A model generated the notes under the pieces. The model ran no database searches and had not been told where the DNA came from. It saw only the letters and a list, made by a program, of their open reading frames with translations. From contig NW_026974140.1 of the NCBI RefSeq assembly GCF_037042905.1, forward strand, positions 15,364,001-15,428,000: DNA of 64,000 nucleotides, in the 5' to 3' direction. Source of the stretch: Lytechinus pictus. Lineage: Eukaryota > Echinodermata > Echinoidea > Temnopleuroida > Toxopneustidae. Positions 27,340 through 39,029 of this stretch are shown here, piece by piece (within the stretch, counting starts at the first letter, position 1; every line of letters starts with the position of its first letter). Made by a program: the position numbers and the translations under genes.

Positions 27340-27445
27340 GGAAAAGGAGAGGTTGTGAGCAAGAGGAGAAAGAGCGAGAAGATCTGGGGAGAGGGAGGGA
27401 GTGAGAGAGGGAGAGAGAGAGAGTGTGTGTGTGTATGTGAGTGTA
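27340..27445 (+). repeat. Purine-rich (GA)n then (GT)n repeat
   Basis: GGAGAGGGAGGGAGTGAGAG and GAGAGAGAGAGTGTGTGTGT units form a purine-to-GT gradient of about 100 bp. Confidence 0.8.
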
Positions 27446-28642
27446 ACAATGAAAATTTCAATACAATACCATACATAAAGGCACTCATGATATGAAATCA
27501 ACATTTTGTTTCATAATATTTTATTGAATATACTTGTTCGTCAATGTTTTATTTTGCAATAAATATGTATATAAATGGATTGAAGAGTATCAAGAAAAAG
27601 TAATTTGCGAAAAAGTTTTTTTTTATTCCTAGAAACTTGTTTCATTTTCCCAAAAGAGTTCCATAGCAATCCTTGTTCAGATATTTTTTTTTTCAATTCA
27701 ATTCTTTAATCCATTTCCATTCAAACATAATACAAAGTAATATAAAGTAATACAAATCAAATACAATTTTACAGACGAGCATTCTTACTTCGTAAAACAA
27801 AAAACAGTATAATATTGAGCATAAACGGAAATGAGGGGGTCCACTATAAGCGTTCTTTGTTCCACGTATCCGTGCGTTTCTCATCAATATCTTAAAGTAC
27901 TTCATTTATAGTCGCCTTTGTTTATACGTACACTTTTTGCCACGCTTAAAAAACCTGTTTCCATTTGACAAATCGTTTTTTTTTTAAATAGAGTGCAAAG
28001 ACTGTTATTGAACATTCATGATTTTTACCAGTGCTATGGATATGTCTTTTTACCATGTTTTAGTACTTGTCGTAGTTAATACATTTTGTTGTTACAATAT
28101 TAATGTTTTTGTACTATCAATAGAGCCCCATTTGAAATAAGCCTTTCGGCTTTCATGGGTTATCCTGTCAAGGTATTCTTCTCAATTATTGTATCTCATA
28201 TAACTTGTGTGATATTCTTGACGAATAAAATCAATCATTCAATCACAATCCATGCCACAACGCATATAGATATTAATCACATATTTGCTTTGCTTGTATT
28301 GTTAAACTGAGTTTTTTAATCGTCAAATCGTCATAAGGGGATTTTTTTTTCTCCTGAAGATTTCTCTCGGTGGTTTTCACCGACAGATGTTATAAGCTAC
28401 TGGAAATCCTAGTATTTTATTGGCTCATAGTACTTTAGTAGGTGAAAATCACTAACAAACTGTTCATGAAATACTCCCCTTGACCATATATTCGGAATTC
28501 TATCAATGCTGAAATCAATTATGACTGTATGATTAGAAAATATATAATCGGTATCTTTTGTTTTGTTAACCAGTGATATGTTATGCTTGTTTATCTTTTT
28601 TTGATTGATTGAGCATGGAAAAGTTGGATAATGAGGAAGAAA

Positions 28643-28643
28643 T

Positions 28644-28687
<44 letters not shown>

Positions 28688-28694
28688 TGTGTGA
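28643..28694 (+). repeat. (GT)n microsatellite
   Basis: Nearly perfect GT repeat with one GC and one AT interruption, followed by a short (GA)n at 28,720-28,734. Confidence 0.95.
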
Positions 28695-30637
28695 GGGGGG
28701 TGTGATAGTCAAAGGGGAATAGAGAGAGAGAGAGTTTAATTGAAATGGTTTGTTCAGAAATTTCATCGCAGCCAAAGTCTGAATTGCGAAATAATTTACA
28801 AAGTAAAACACAATTATAATATCAGTTATCAAAACATGACATGTAAAAAAGGAATCATTGTTATAAAGTGAAATTAAAAAGAGAATAGGTATATGGGATA
28901 ACAGTTATCTTAGATATTTGAAACCATAATTTAATTATATGACGATTATTAAGGTGATATATGCTTGAGTAAAATAATAAATTTCATTAAAAAATGCTTG
29001 AAATTATTGTTTCATTTTTCCAGTAGAGTTCAATAGCAAACCATGGTTCTATTCAAAACCCAAATGCATTTGTAATTTTGTATTAAACATTATGGTCATT
29101 TATAATTATGCTACCTTTAATATATATTTTTATTTACTTGATATAATTTAGCCCTTACATCCGTGTCTGCTCAGTAGTAAGTCATCTGTCAATATATGTT
29201 TTGAATGCCTATATTTTTTTTATTTACTCTTTGTCTCATCCTGTTCCTTCGGTTCCATCTGTTCCTTCTATTATTACCTGATTACCAACGTCAACAGGAT
29301 AACATGGTGCCACAACTGTGATAGATCTATATTCGATTTCTGTAAATGCTATAGTTAAGTAAAATGTAATAAAGCAAGAAACGTGTATATCTGTCTTTCT
29401 GTTAAACACCATAATATTAAAAAGAGGCAATTACCACTTTGAATAAGTTTGCACCTATAAAGGATAATGCATTGTAAGAAAAGTGTAAGGAATAAAAATA
29501 CGAAAAAACTGCGCATCATTAAAAATGCATCACATTAGCAATGTGAAAGAAAATACTTTGATAGTTTTTTATTTTATAACGTTGCACCCATAGAAATGTG
29601 AAATAGGTAATAGTCAATTGAAAGACATGCAAGAAGACTCTCACATAAGACATTTGAGGGAGTTACAAACATTTATCTAAAGCTAAATGCATGTGATTAA
29701 AGTTGCTTGGATAGGAAGGCATTCATTTACAAACATAATTTTTTGTTTTATGTGCAATAAATCTCTTCATTAAAGTTTGCACTAAAGGTAAAGGGGAAAA
29801 CATATTCAGGTGAAGGTTTATTAGGGTTGTTGTCTGAATTTGAACGATGGTGACGCTCTGTTAAATCTAACAATCCTGCGTGATTGAGGACGGGTCAAAT
29901 ACATTGCAACAGAAGATTCAAGCTTATGAATGACATATCAAAAATGAAGTGCTGGTAAATGGTAATTAAAAAGTATTTGATTTCAAATGTATTCCTAGGG
30001 TCCAAACATAAGCGAGTGCATTTTAGGGGTATAATCTGCAAACGGTTTGAATAATTATCTGCTGGGGTGAACTTCTTGGTCAATTTGGCTGAAAGTGCAT
30101 TGTTTCCTGTCTTTTCGGTCTTAATTCCATTATGGCATCATGGAAAAATATCCTAACTATCTAAGAACATAATTAGATCTGTAGGATATCTAACAGGAAA
30201 TATATTTTTGAAATAGCATGCGCCACCGCTTTAAACTTTTATGGCTGAAAGAAAGTATACCAGTCAACCGTGACCGTGCATCAGTGCATCAGTTATTTAA
30301 CTGCCCCACCACCAATCGAAATATATCGAACTACATTAAACGTCTGAATAGACCAGTCCTCCTTGGTCTATCAAAATATAGATCCAAGACCAAAGACCGT
30401 TCTTAGACTCGTACAGACTCCAAATTCAATGATGGTACCAAACACTTCTGATCGATCAAGTACCGACGGACTTTTACGACTGACAGCGTAACAATGAATC
30501 ATGGTTTTATGTAATTCTGGTTCATGTGGCTTCTTTTCATTAATGGTTGAACTTTATTATGTGTTTGTTTATGTTCTGATATTGTGCTGAAGTGCAACAA
30601 GCTATGTCACCAGGTGAACACTGTGAAGTGACAGGTG

Positions 30638-30820
30638 CACTAGCGTACCTACGGGGGGGGGGGGACAGAGGGGCAGTCTGCCCCCCCCCCCCTGACGAGC
30701 CACCACCCATGCAAAGCCACCACCCATGCATGTTTCCCTGCCCCCCCCCCCCCTGACGAGCTTAAAAGACCTTTTTGCACCCCCTGACGAAAATCTTGGA
30801 AAATCCTAGGTACGCCAGTG
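30638..30820 (+). mobile_element. hAT-like MITE with poly-G/poly-C interior (183 bp)
   Basis: Terminal inverted repeats CACTAGCGTACCTACG (left) and CCTAGGTACGCCAGTG (right) differ at two positions over 16. They are flanked on both sides by the 8-bp word GACAGGTG (30,630-30,637 and 30,821-30,828), the target duplication length of hAT elements. The interior has a G-run and two tandem copies of a C-run followed by CTGACGAGC. It has no coding capacity. Confidence 0.8.
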
Positions 30821-31224
30821 GACAGGTGGATGCAGATTTGATAAACATGGGGTCATAGAACTTGATTTCTTTTCCATAAGCATCTGACATGCAAAAAACA
30901 ATAGGGGTTCCTTACCAAAAACCAAATTGTGTCCCTCAAAAAACAAATCAAAACAAATAAAAATCATACAGTCTAAAAAGGAGAAGAAAAGAAAAGGCGA
31001 TGGAAAAAAGTGGACTCCCAAAGTGACCCAATAATTTAAAAGCTAACTGGAGGTTTCACTTCAAAAAGGGAGGGGGTACTTTTAATGATATTGAAGCAAC
31101 ATATCCACAATCATTGGAGGCAAAGGTAGGGGTACGTGCCCGTCGGCCTCCTTTCATCCGCGCCTAACGTGGCTAAGATTGCTCCCACCGAATCGTTGTT
31201 CACCAGTCGGTGAAATGTACTTTA

Positions 31225-31470
31225 TCAGAAGGAGGAGGAGGGGGAGAAGAAGAAGAAGAAGGAGACGAAGAAGAAGAAGAAGAAGAAGAAGAAGAAGAAA
31301 AAGAAGAAGAAGATCATCACCGGTCACCATAATACAATTACCGCAACCATCACCACCACTGCCATCACCCTCATCATTATCACCATTATCATTATCACGA
31401 CACCATCATGATCCTACCAACATCATAAAGTATCGTCATCTTCTTTACCACCACCATCATCATCATCATC
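31225..31470 (+). repeat. (GAA)n followed by CAT/CCA-rich microsatellite
   Basis: GAA units run to about 31,313, then ATCACC/CATCAT units to 31,470. The 185-codon frame over it (Arg-rich, then His-rich) is explained by the repeat. Confidence 0.9.
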
Positions 31471-31830
31471 ACTTATTCTTTTTCTACTCTTTTTTTAAAT
31501 CTTTCTCCGAAGGAGGTGTTTACAATGACGATTATTCAAAGAAACTTTGCCAAATGAATAGATCCATGTTCATTACCATTTCATTCATGAAAAAAAAGTT
31601 TTGTCGACAACGATTAGAAAACGAAAATTTAAAAACTATACCAAACTCCCCTCCATACCCCTCGCCTGAAAATGGAATCACCCAGAGCGCTGGTGTAGGC
31701 TGTACAGCGTTGCTATGGAGAGGTCAAGCCATGTGAAAGAAGAGGGCAGATCGTTTAGTCAATAGGGATATTTCTAGTACTATTGATCGGGGCTATTCAC
31801 TATTGTCAACCCAAACAATTTTGTTTGTCG

Positions 31831-32055
31831 TCAAAGAATATGAAGCACGGAAAGAATGGAGAAAATCCCCAACACGAAGATCCGAATTAGAGTGCCGACA
31901 CAATGTTGATAGATAGTTCTAAGGCTTGAATTTACAAATGGATAACCAATAGTCCAGAAGATTATTGTGTAATACTCAAGGTTCTGCCGAGTTAGCATAG
32001 CCGTTACATGGAATATATGAAAATAATTCATTCTCGCAGAAGAACCCTGGGACAT
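31831..32055 (-). CDS. Weak candidate exon with a membrane-like segment
   Basis: The minus-strand frame reads from MSQGSSARMNYF to ILSVLHIL and a stop. It has a hydrophobic stretch (LIRIFVLGIFSILSVLHIL) and FWTIGYPFVNSSLRTIY, which faintly recalls receptor helices. No clear splice donor is seen and the match is too weak to name a family. It is listed because it is on the same strand as, and upstream of, the opsin-like exon. Confidence 0.15.
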   Translation of the reverse strand: MSQGSSARMNYFHIFHVTAMLTRQNLEYYTIIFWTIGYPFVNSSLRTIYQHCVGTLIRIFVLGIFSILSVLHIL

Positions 32056-32109
32056 TATATTTCGCAGTGAGAAAGTGAACTTTTGCTCCTTATTAGGAAT
32101 GGGACACAT

Positions 32110-33690
32110 ACCAAACTTGAACTGAAGAGACCCTATGTACCAAACCTCAACTCTAAATTGTATCAGAGTTAGATTTATCTCTCTGTCGACGAAGAACTGC
32201 GCAAACGAGGCAAGTGTATTTTTTTTTTCTTATTTCGTGTATTCTACATTGATATAACTTTAAAATAAATTCGCATTCAAACTGTTGTCTTGTTTTTGTT
32301 TTTTTACCTACAACCTCTTAGATCCATGGTAGGAAAAAAATAAGTGTAAAAAGTGAATTATGATATCAAAATGGAAATGCATGTTTACAAATGCGTTTAC
32401 TTTGTAATATAAAATTGGATATAAAATGAAATGTGTTTTGGGAAATGTGTATTGTTCAATTGTAAAACAATACATCAGTGTGTAAGCTTTTTAAGAGATC
32501 TTATAAATATGGCATGACCGTAGCGTTTGAAAATATAAAAACTAAGAGAGTAGGACAAATGCTATAGAGATTCTAGCCATATTGTTTGTAAATTTAATTG
32601 CTCAAAATAATAGCTATGATAGAAGCATATTACAGGGAACTAAAGTTTTTATAATATATATTAGGGAATAATGAACTCTAGAGAAATATTATATAGGCTC
32701 AAACTAAATGAGAAGACTTCTCGTTACTGTAAGTGCGAGAAAAACTATGTGAATGATAAGCCATTAAAAAAAATGTTCAGTTTGTCATAAATCAAAATGA
32801 ATAGTATAGTCTATGTTTTCATTGAAACGGACTTTGATCACATTGACTACAATCATCATGATCATGTATGGCATTTGTGAACTTATGATAATTGTTGTTT
32901 GATATGATTGAAGTGCATTCTTTTGTTGAATGAATTTGCAGTGTGAGGACGTGCACATCACACCATTTTTTAATTCAATGTTGGGTGAAAATTAATGGTT
33001 TACTAGATTCAATATAGACCTATACAAAACTTGATTTATTTTGTAAATGATTAAGTTTTCGTGAAGTTAAAATCAGTACAATGATAATATTTATCACATT
33101 AACATTTCATTATGTTATGTGGTCTTGGATGAATGATTAGGTGAGAATAGCCCCCCCCAAAAAAAAAAAAAAAAAAAATAATAATAATAATAATAATAAA
33201 TAAATATACAAAAAATAAATAGATAATTAAATAAATTAATGAATTAATTAATAAATGAATGAATGAATAAATAAAATAATAAATTAGTAAGAAAGTAAAT
33301 AAATAAATAACTAAGTAAGTAAGTAAATAGATAAATAACTAACTAACAAACTAAATAAATAAATAAAATGAAATTAAAATATTTAGGTTGTAGATTATAA
33401 CATAAGTATTTCAATATTATGAATCTATTCATTTCAAATCAAATTACTTTAAAATGGTTTGCTGAGGAAGAAACTTAAATGGAGATGGAGGCAATATAAA
33501 GTTATTACACATACTTCAAAGTTTAGGTATATTTTTTCTTAGGATAATGTATGAAATGTATTTCATAACATAAACTTTATATCAGAGTTAATCTTTTCAC
33601 AATTTGGGGTATATCATTCAATTCCTTGAGAAAAGTATTTATACTTAATTGTATCATAATTACCAATATTTTGGATATTATCTATATACA
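32110..33690. other. Intergenic AT-rich sequence upstream of the plus-strand gene
   Basis: No gene is seen. The promoter and any 5' UTR exon of the gene starting at 33,766 may lie here, but I cannot place them. Confidence 0.4.
33151..33365 (+). repeat. C-tract, A-tract, (TAA)n and AATA-type composite repeat
   Basis: Eight C, about 20 A, then TAATAATAA units grading into AAATAAATAG/GAATAA units for about 200 bp. A similar CnAn(TAA)n composite occurs at 47,225-47,273. Confidence 0.9.
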
Positions 33691-33765
33691 GGTAATTTCA
33701 CCGGTGTCGGCATCTTGTTAGCTTTTCATGATGACGTAACTCTAGCTAGGACAGACGACCAAGCG

Positions 33766-34727
33766 ATGGGTGATATAACTGAAGGTGAAAAGGAAGGTAT
33801 CACAACGGAAATTGGAAATGATGGAGAGAAGGACAAACCAAACGGAAAGGAAGTAGATAAGATGGATGATGAGAACGGTATGAAGGAGGGAAATCAAAGC
33901 GGAGACGAAAATGTTGATGATTCAAACGAGAATAGGAATAGCCGAGAGATGGAAGCGAATCAGGATTTAACTAGTGAAAATGATGGGATGGTAAAAGAGA
34001 GCAAGGAACAGGAAGATTGTTTCGATGTTAAAGAAAAACCAGAGCTAGGAGAGAGTGGTCAAGAATCTGAAGAGTCAGTGGAAGAGCAAAATGATCAGGG
34101 AATTGAGGATAATTCAATAGACGTTGTTAGTGAATATAACAAGGAAGTTCATGCTGTGGAAGAAAACGGAGAAGGAAATCTGGACGGAACCAGTTGTCAA
34201 ATTGAAGGAGATCAAGATGCAGGAATTATTGATGGTGATGACGATGATGTCGGAGATAGCATCAGTGTTCATGGATCTCCAATGGAAGATGGAAGGTATA
34301 AGAATGATGTCGCTCATAAAAACACCGACCTCACTGCTCCCGATAAGGGAGACGATAAGGAGATCGAATCGAATGGGGAGAATCGAAGATCGAGCATGAA
34401 GTCGGCCAAAAGCGTCAAGAAATCTAAAACAGTGCGAGTGAAATCATCTAAAACAGTATCCAGCATAGAAGTTGATATGACGCGCATCATTCGAAACGAA
34501 GACGACAATGATTTCGACGTTGATGATGATGACGATGCGGTGACACGTGTGACATGTGGTAAGAGTGTGGATTTCTCGATACCGGTGGATGAGGTCGATG
34601 AGGAACTTCAGAGAGTGATCGAACGACCAGGATCGGGGAGGACTTCAATGATGGATAATGAAGATATGATTGGTCTTGGAAGAGCAGCTACCATGAATAC
34701 ACCTGTTACCAATGATGACAAGGAAAG
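33766..34727 (+). CDS. Unrecognised gene, exon 1 (first coding exon)
   Basis: It has 962 nt and leaves in phase 2 at AAAG|gtgagc. The translation starts MGDITEGEKEG and is rich in Glu, Asp, Asn and Gly, then Ser/Lys-rich. If the tatatacag site at 33,683-33,691 is a real acceptor, the exon starts at 33,692 and either carries 5' UTR or about 25 more codons (NFTGVGILLAFHDDVTLART...). Confidence 0.82.
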
Positions 34728-35640
34728 GTGAGCACCCAGTACGATATCATTTTTTATTGTATTAAGATACTACAAGTCGAAAGTATATTAGTCACATGTG
34801 CAGATCAAGGATTTACTATACCTGATGGGGTATTTTTCTGCCATTTGTTTCTTTCCTTTCTTTCTTTTTTTGACAAGCAAAAAATACACAGAAATGGGTT
34901 GTAGGCCAAGCCCACTCGACCCCCTTCCCGTAAATTGGTTAACGGTAAAGAAAAAAATGCAAACCCAATTATATATCATATTACAATTAAAAAAAAATCG
35001 TCATTGCCAAAATCAGAATTACAAGTGATGAGGTAATGAACATCCTTTCGTTGAGCCCATACCATGGTAACATGCAAGGGGAAGGGATATGGGCAGCATT
35101 TTAATATTGATGATGTTCTACATCTTATATCATGTATCTTTCTTTCTGAATTCGAATGTCTTCTAATTCCTTTTCCTCGAAACTATTCATGCAATTAAGA
35201 GGAAATGTAAAACCAGTATTATTTATCTAGTACCATTCGTACTAGCTTCTATCATGTCTATCATGACTCATGAGTCATGACTATTCTTGAATAAAATAAA
35301 AATAAAGTGTAATTTTTCATTTTTCATGACAGCTTTGTCTACCAGCGTAGTATTCGAACCCCGTCTCGTGATGGTATGTATCAACATGCAGTCAATCTTA
35401 TTCGTAACCGATGTCGAAGTCAAAGCTATAGTACCCGATCTCAACCTCAGGCTCGACGACGGCGAGACACACGACCACCACCAAGGAGTGCGGCCAGTCT
35501 ACCAGAGACCATTCCCACCACTCTCATTGGAGGGGTAAGATACCAACTGATCATCTTTTAAATAAGTTATAAATATAATCTTCGCCATTCGGGTGGAGTA
35601 ATCAATAGGATCACGAGGAAAACGGAATGAAAGAACAGAA

Positions 35641-35696
<56 letters not shown>

Positions 35697-37118
35697 GGCG
35701 AACAGCGAATCGAGAATTGTATAAGCAGAAATTGGAATGAGACTGCCCATATTATTGTAGAGTGGGCAAGGCTTGAAGATTTTCAAAGAATTCATTATCA
35801 ACATCATCATTCACAGATCTAGATATTTGTTTTTTTCAACTGAAATAAATATGTGAATTACTTTAATTCGTTATATCTTGCGTATTACGGGTAATATGTA
35901 ATTTTTAACATGTTTTTGTATTACACTTCAGGTTCCGATGTTCAACCTCCCAAATGTAGTGAAACACATTACCAAGACTCCGTTCAACGACCAACCCAAT
36001 TCTTATTTCTATATTTCTCAGTGTAAACCTTTACCGATGAAACCCATGAAGGTAAAAGCTAAATGCTCTTACTCATTTTTTTTTATTTAATAAAAGAAAT
36101 GTTGGAAATGAAGTATTAATGAACTTTCCTGATAATTTTCTTAAATTTTTCGAAGTTTCTTATTCACTGTGTAGCAAATATGCGTTTCTTCAATTTATCA
36201 TAATATTTTAGAAATGTATATAGCCTCAGACAAGATTTGATTTCTTCGTGTAGACATGGTAGACCGGTGAATATATGAAAGCAATATCAAAGTTTGAAAA
36301 ATCTTCATTTTTCTTTCATTTCAACATTGTTTTAGGTTTGGAAAGGTTACTGCGGCAACGTATACTTTGAACCAATGGTGTGTCGAAGAGCCCCGTTATC
36401 TGCTCCGACAACGGATCCTCATCCCAACCAAAGAACATCCTCATCACATCTTCCAGTCATTCCAAAATCAGCAGAAATTACAACAAATAATGACACTGAA
36501 AATACTGGGCGATTCAACTCGCACTCTGCTACGACGTCCCGATCACAGGCACAGAGTGGTCGCCGAACGGCAGCGAGTGGGACGAAGAGTGCGATGTCGA
36601 CACGCAGCACCGGACGCCAGCTTGCCATTTTGGATAAAACCACGGTCTTGAGTCGTATGGATTATAATGCTGCTGAAGATATAAAGTGGATTAGTGGTAT
36701 CGAGTCAACAGGAACTCTTCAGATCGGACCATCGGGTGATAAATTGACTGGACGAGCTTATAAAGTGTACAGGAATGGCGAAAAGCACCCCAAGTTGAGG
36801 ATTCGGCGCGGACTCGTCAGCCATAATTTGGCGGCAAACAATAAGAACTCTCCAAAATTTGGCTTGAGCGGAGGACGCATAAACGAAGACTTGACGACAA
36901 ATCGGAATGCGAACCCTACGAACAGGACTCAAAACAGAAGTTTGCATCAAGAAAACCATGTCAGTCATTCATACCCGACAGATAACTATCACTGTGTGGA
37001 TTCAATGACTGCTCTGCAACAAATTATGAAACGAAACGATGGACACGGTCGATCCAAATTGGTGCATATCTTACCGTCTGCATACGGTGATGGAGCTATC
37101 AGAGCGAAAGGAAAATGA
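33766..37118 (+). CDS. Unrecognised four-exon gene, 688-residue acidic/basic protein
   Basis: The exons are 33,766-34,727, 35,333-35,534, 35,932-36,051 and 36,336-37,118. All introns are GT-AG and the phases join cleanly (2, 0, 0). I do not recognise the family. Residues 1-205 are strongly acidic and probably disordered. About 207-234 is Ser/Lys-rich (KSAKSVKKSKTVRVKSSK), followed by a DDNDFDVDDDDD tract. Residues 321-388 are Arg/Ser-rich. The part most likely to be folded is 389-445, with YFYISQCKPLPMKPMKVWKG and YCGNVYFEPMVCRRAP. The tail to 688 is basic and disordered-looking. The ATG at 33,766 has a good context (gcgATGG). The frame stays open upstream to an acceptor-like site at 33,690-33,691, so more coding sequence could precede it. 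Confidence 0.8.
35333..35534 (+). CDS. Unrecognised gene, exon 2
   Basis: It has 202 nt between a tttcatgacag acceptor and a gtaaga donor. It encodes FVYQRSIRTPSRDGMYQHAV and an Arg-rich stretch (QARRRRDTRPPPRS), ending TIPTTLIGG. It enters in phase 2 and leaves in phase 0. Confidence 0.82.
35645..35694 (+). repeat. (TA)n microsatellite in an intron
   Basis: Perfect TA dinucleotide repeat of about 50 bp in the second intron of the unrecognised plus-strand gene. Confidence 0.97.
35932..36051 (+). CDS. Unrecognised gene, exon 3
   Basis: It has 120 nt, exactly 40 codons, between acacttcag and gtaaaa. It encodes VPMFNLPNVVKHITKTPFND and then QPNSYFYISQCKPLPMKPMK. The aromatic and Cys content suggests it belongs to the folded part of the protein. 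Both ends are phase 0. Confidence 0.82.
36336..37118 (+). CDS. Unrecognised gene, terminal exon
   Basis: After a ttgttttag acceptor it opens with VWKGYCGNVYFEPMVCRRAP, which continues exon 3, then runs through a Ser/Thr/Arg-rich region, RTAASGTKSAMSTRSTGRQL and a basic tail ending AIRAKGK. The stop is at 37,116-37,118. Two other long frames over the same bases look like shadows. Confidence 0.85.
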   Translation, partial: VWKGYCGNVYFEPMVCRRAPLSAPTTDPHPNQRTSSSHLPVIPKSAEITTNNDTENTGRFNSHSATTSRSQAQSGRRTAASGTKSAMSTRSTGRQLAILDKTTVLSRMDYNAAEDIKWISGIESTGTLQIGPSGDKLTGRAYKVYRNGEKHPKLRIRRGLVSHNLAANNKNSPKFGLSGGRINEDLTTNRNANPTNRTQNRSLHQENHVSHSYPTDNYHCVDSMTALQQIMKRNDGHGRSKLVHILPSAYGDGAIRAKGK

Positions 37119-38396
37119 GAACTGTGTTCTAATACTGCACAGGGAAACTATCATCTATACAATTCATTATCTACCGTTAAAGTTTGAAACATGGTATATC
37201 TCCTATAGAACTTGAACATGAAAAAAATCAAAGAAGGAAATATAAAAAGACGGATATAATAATTAATTCATGTGGTCGGCAAAAGCCGTCGTAAGTCAAA
37301 TTTCTGATGACTATTAGTACCCTCCGTTGTAACATATGTAACTCATTATTGCGATCACAATATAAGTTTTTATTATATAATCTCCAGTAGGCTATTCAGT
37401 CTCCAGTAAGCTATTCATGAAAACTTATCGAGCTAGTTGTCATCTTATTAATCGGCCACAATACTATACATCATTAAGTGATAATAGTGTTATTCAGGTT
37501 TGATGAATATGGTCCCAGATGTTTGCCTATGGAAATGACAAATGTTTTGTTGTTTATTTAAAATAACTATGAAACGATGCTTAATTAGGGTTTGTAAGAA
37601 TACTTTCTTTGATTATAGAATATGTGCAGGATGTGAAAATTGACTGATTTTGTCTTCCTCGTTATGCCAGCAGCTGTATAGTAAGCTTCCAAATTCATAT
37701 ATCAAATGCTGTCGTCTTCGTGCAAATATTATATCCGCAAATCGCTGTTTTCAAGAAATCATGACACATTTACATTATGAAAGATATATATCGTGGTTTT
37801 TTCCCCTAGAAGTGGTCAGAATTTTACTCTGATCTCTCTCTCATATTTGAGGGTGAATAAGAAATTGATAATACAGAAGAGACTGCTACGAATGTATTAA
37901 TCTATTATTCATTTCTGAAGACCGTAACAGCAATGTTAACTCGCCATTGTGCAACATACTGTATTTAACTTAAATGGAAGATCTTAATCATTAAGAGTCA
38001 GGGGCAATCTTATCAGCGTCCCTGATTTTAAATTGTCACCCTAAGCTATATTTATATCGATTGATGACCATACCCAAACAATAAAAGCAATCAAGATTGC
38101 TTGGACATCCTAAAATTAAAATCAATACCGCGAGGTTGTTTCATAATCAAAATAGAATTAGGTGGTGCGGAATACCTAAACCAAGGCGAAAACACGGCTC
38201 AAATTGTGATGTCTAGGACTTCATCGGGAACTTTTCTCACTAGATGACAGACTTTTTGCAGCTTTACTGAAATGTTGATTTGTGATTTTTTTCGTAATTT
38301 TTGCCATTTAGAATGTTTTATATTATGTGAATTTTAAATTGGACACATTGTGTTCTAGTGCAATATTGTATTTTTTGTTAATTCTGATAGCTTCTA

Positions 38397-38710
38397 TGTG
38401 ACGTAGATTGAACAAAGCTGCAAAATTGAAATGTAATGAATGACCAATACATTGGATTAGAGCTGAAGGCCCCTATTCATAAAGAGTTTTTATTGTAAAT
38501 TTTGCATTATTGCAACTTTTATGTAAGATAAACGTTGATTGAGATTGGCTGCTTGACCCATGTTACCATGGTATTTGCTATCATATCAAAGTGACAACTC
38601 TTTGTGAAACAGGCCTATGGTATTTGACGTAGATTGATCAAAGCTGCAAAAATTGAGATTTAATGACTTCATGATCAATATATTTGATTGGGTCTGAGGT
38701 CTGAAATCGG
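38397..38710 (+). repeat. Direct duplication of about 75 bp around a MITE
   Basis: TGACGTAGATTGA[AT]CAAAGC followed by TGCAAAA occurs at 38,399 and again at 38,625, and similarity continues through TTGA[AG]AT and a T-rich stretch. The foldback at 38,468-38,616 lies between the copies. Confidence 0.6.
38468..38616. mobile_element. CATAAAG-type foldback MITE, copy 1
   Basis: The left end GGCCCCTATTCATAAAGAG pairs with the right end CTCTTTGTGAAACAGGCC. It is about 149 bp with no coding capacity, and is related in its ends to the elements at 41,967 and 49,094. It lies between two copies of a duplicated segment. Confidence 0.65.
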
Positions 38711-39029
38711 GAACATTGACTGAGGCAACTAGGAGCGTGAAATTACAAAAGGCTATGTAGTAGTATATCTAACAATATAATATGATTCGTGGCCTTGCCA
38801 TGTTAGTGTATGCTCTTTCTAGTTTTGGGATGAAATGTGTAGGGAATTCGTATTCCTTGTGATTTTGCAGGATATACTGACATCGTCCGTGTTCCATTCA
38901 ACGACTTATAGGCTGAAAATAATGGAACATGATATGACATTGACGGAAGATTGTGATCAATGACTCAAGTGAAGTCAATCACATGTAGCTTTTAATATAA
39001 TTAAAGGCGACCAGTCACAGTGCCTCTAA

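Larger units (their letters stand above)
26240..31820. other. Non-coding or intronic AT-rich region
   Basis: No exon is supportable on either strand. If the opsin-like exon at 25,932-26,230 is real, its upstream exons should be here or further right, and I could not find them. Simple repeats include (GAT)n at 26,796-26,843. Confidence 0.4.

Noticed and set aside
29236..29430. Minus-strand frame with AFTEIEYRSITVVAPC, at first taken for a receptor DRY/ERY region
   Set aside because: The residue order and the spacing to the Pro do not fit the E/DRY motif, and the rest of the frame has no helix 3 or 4 features.
31179..31736. 185-codon frame with Arg and His runs
   Set aside because: The first half is GAA and CAT microsatellite and the rest has no recognisable composition or splice context.
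36367..36651. 94-codon plus-strand frame overlapping the terminal exon of the plus-strand gene
   Set aside because: It is a shadow of the longer frame that continues correctly from exon 3.
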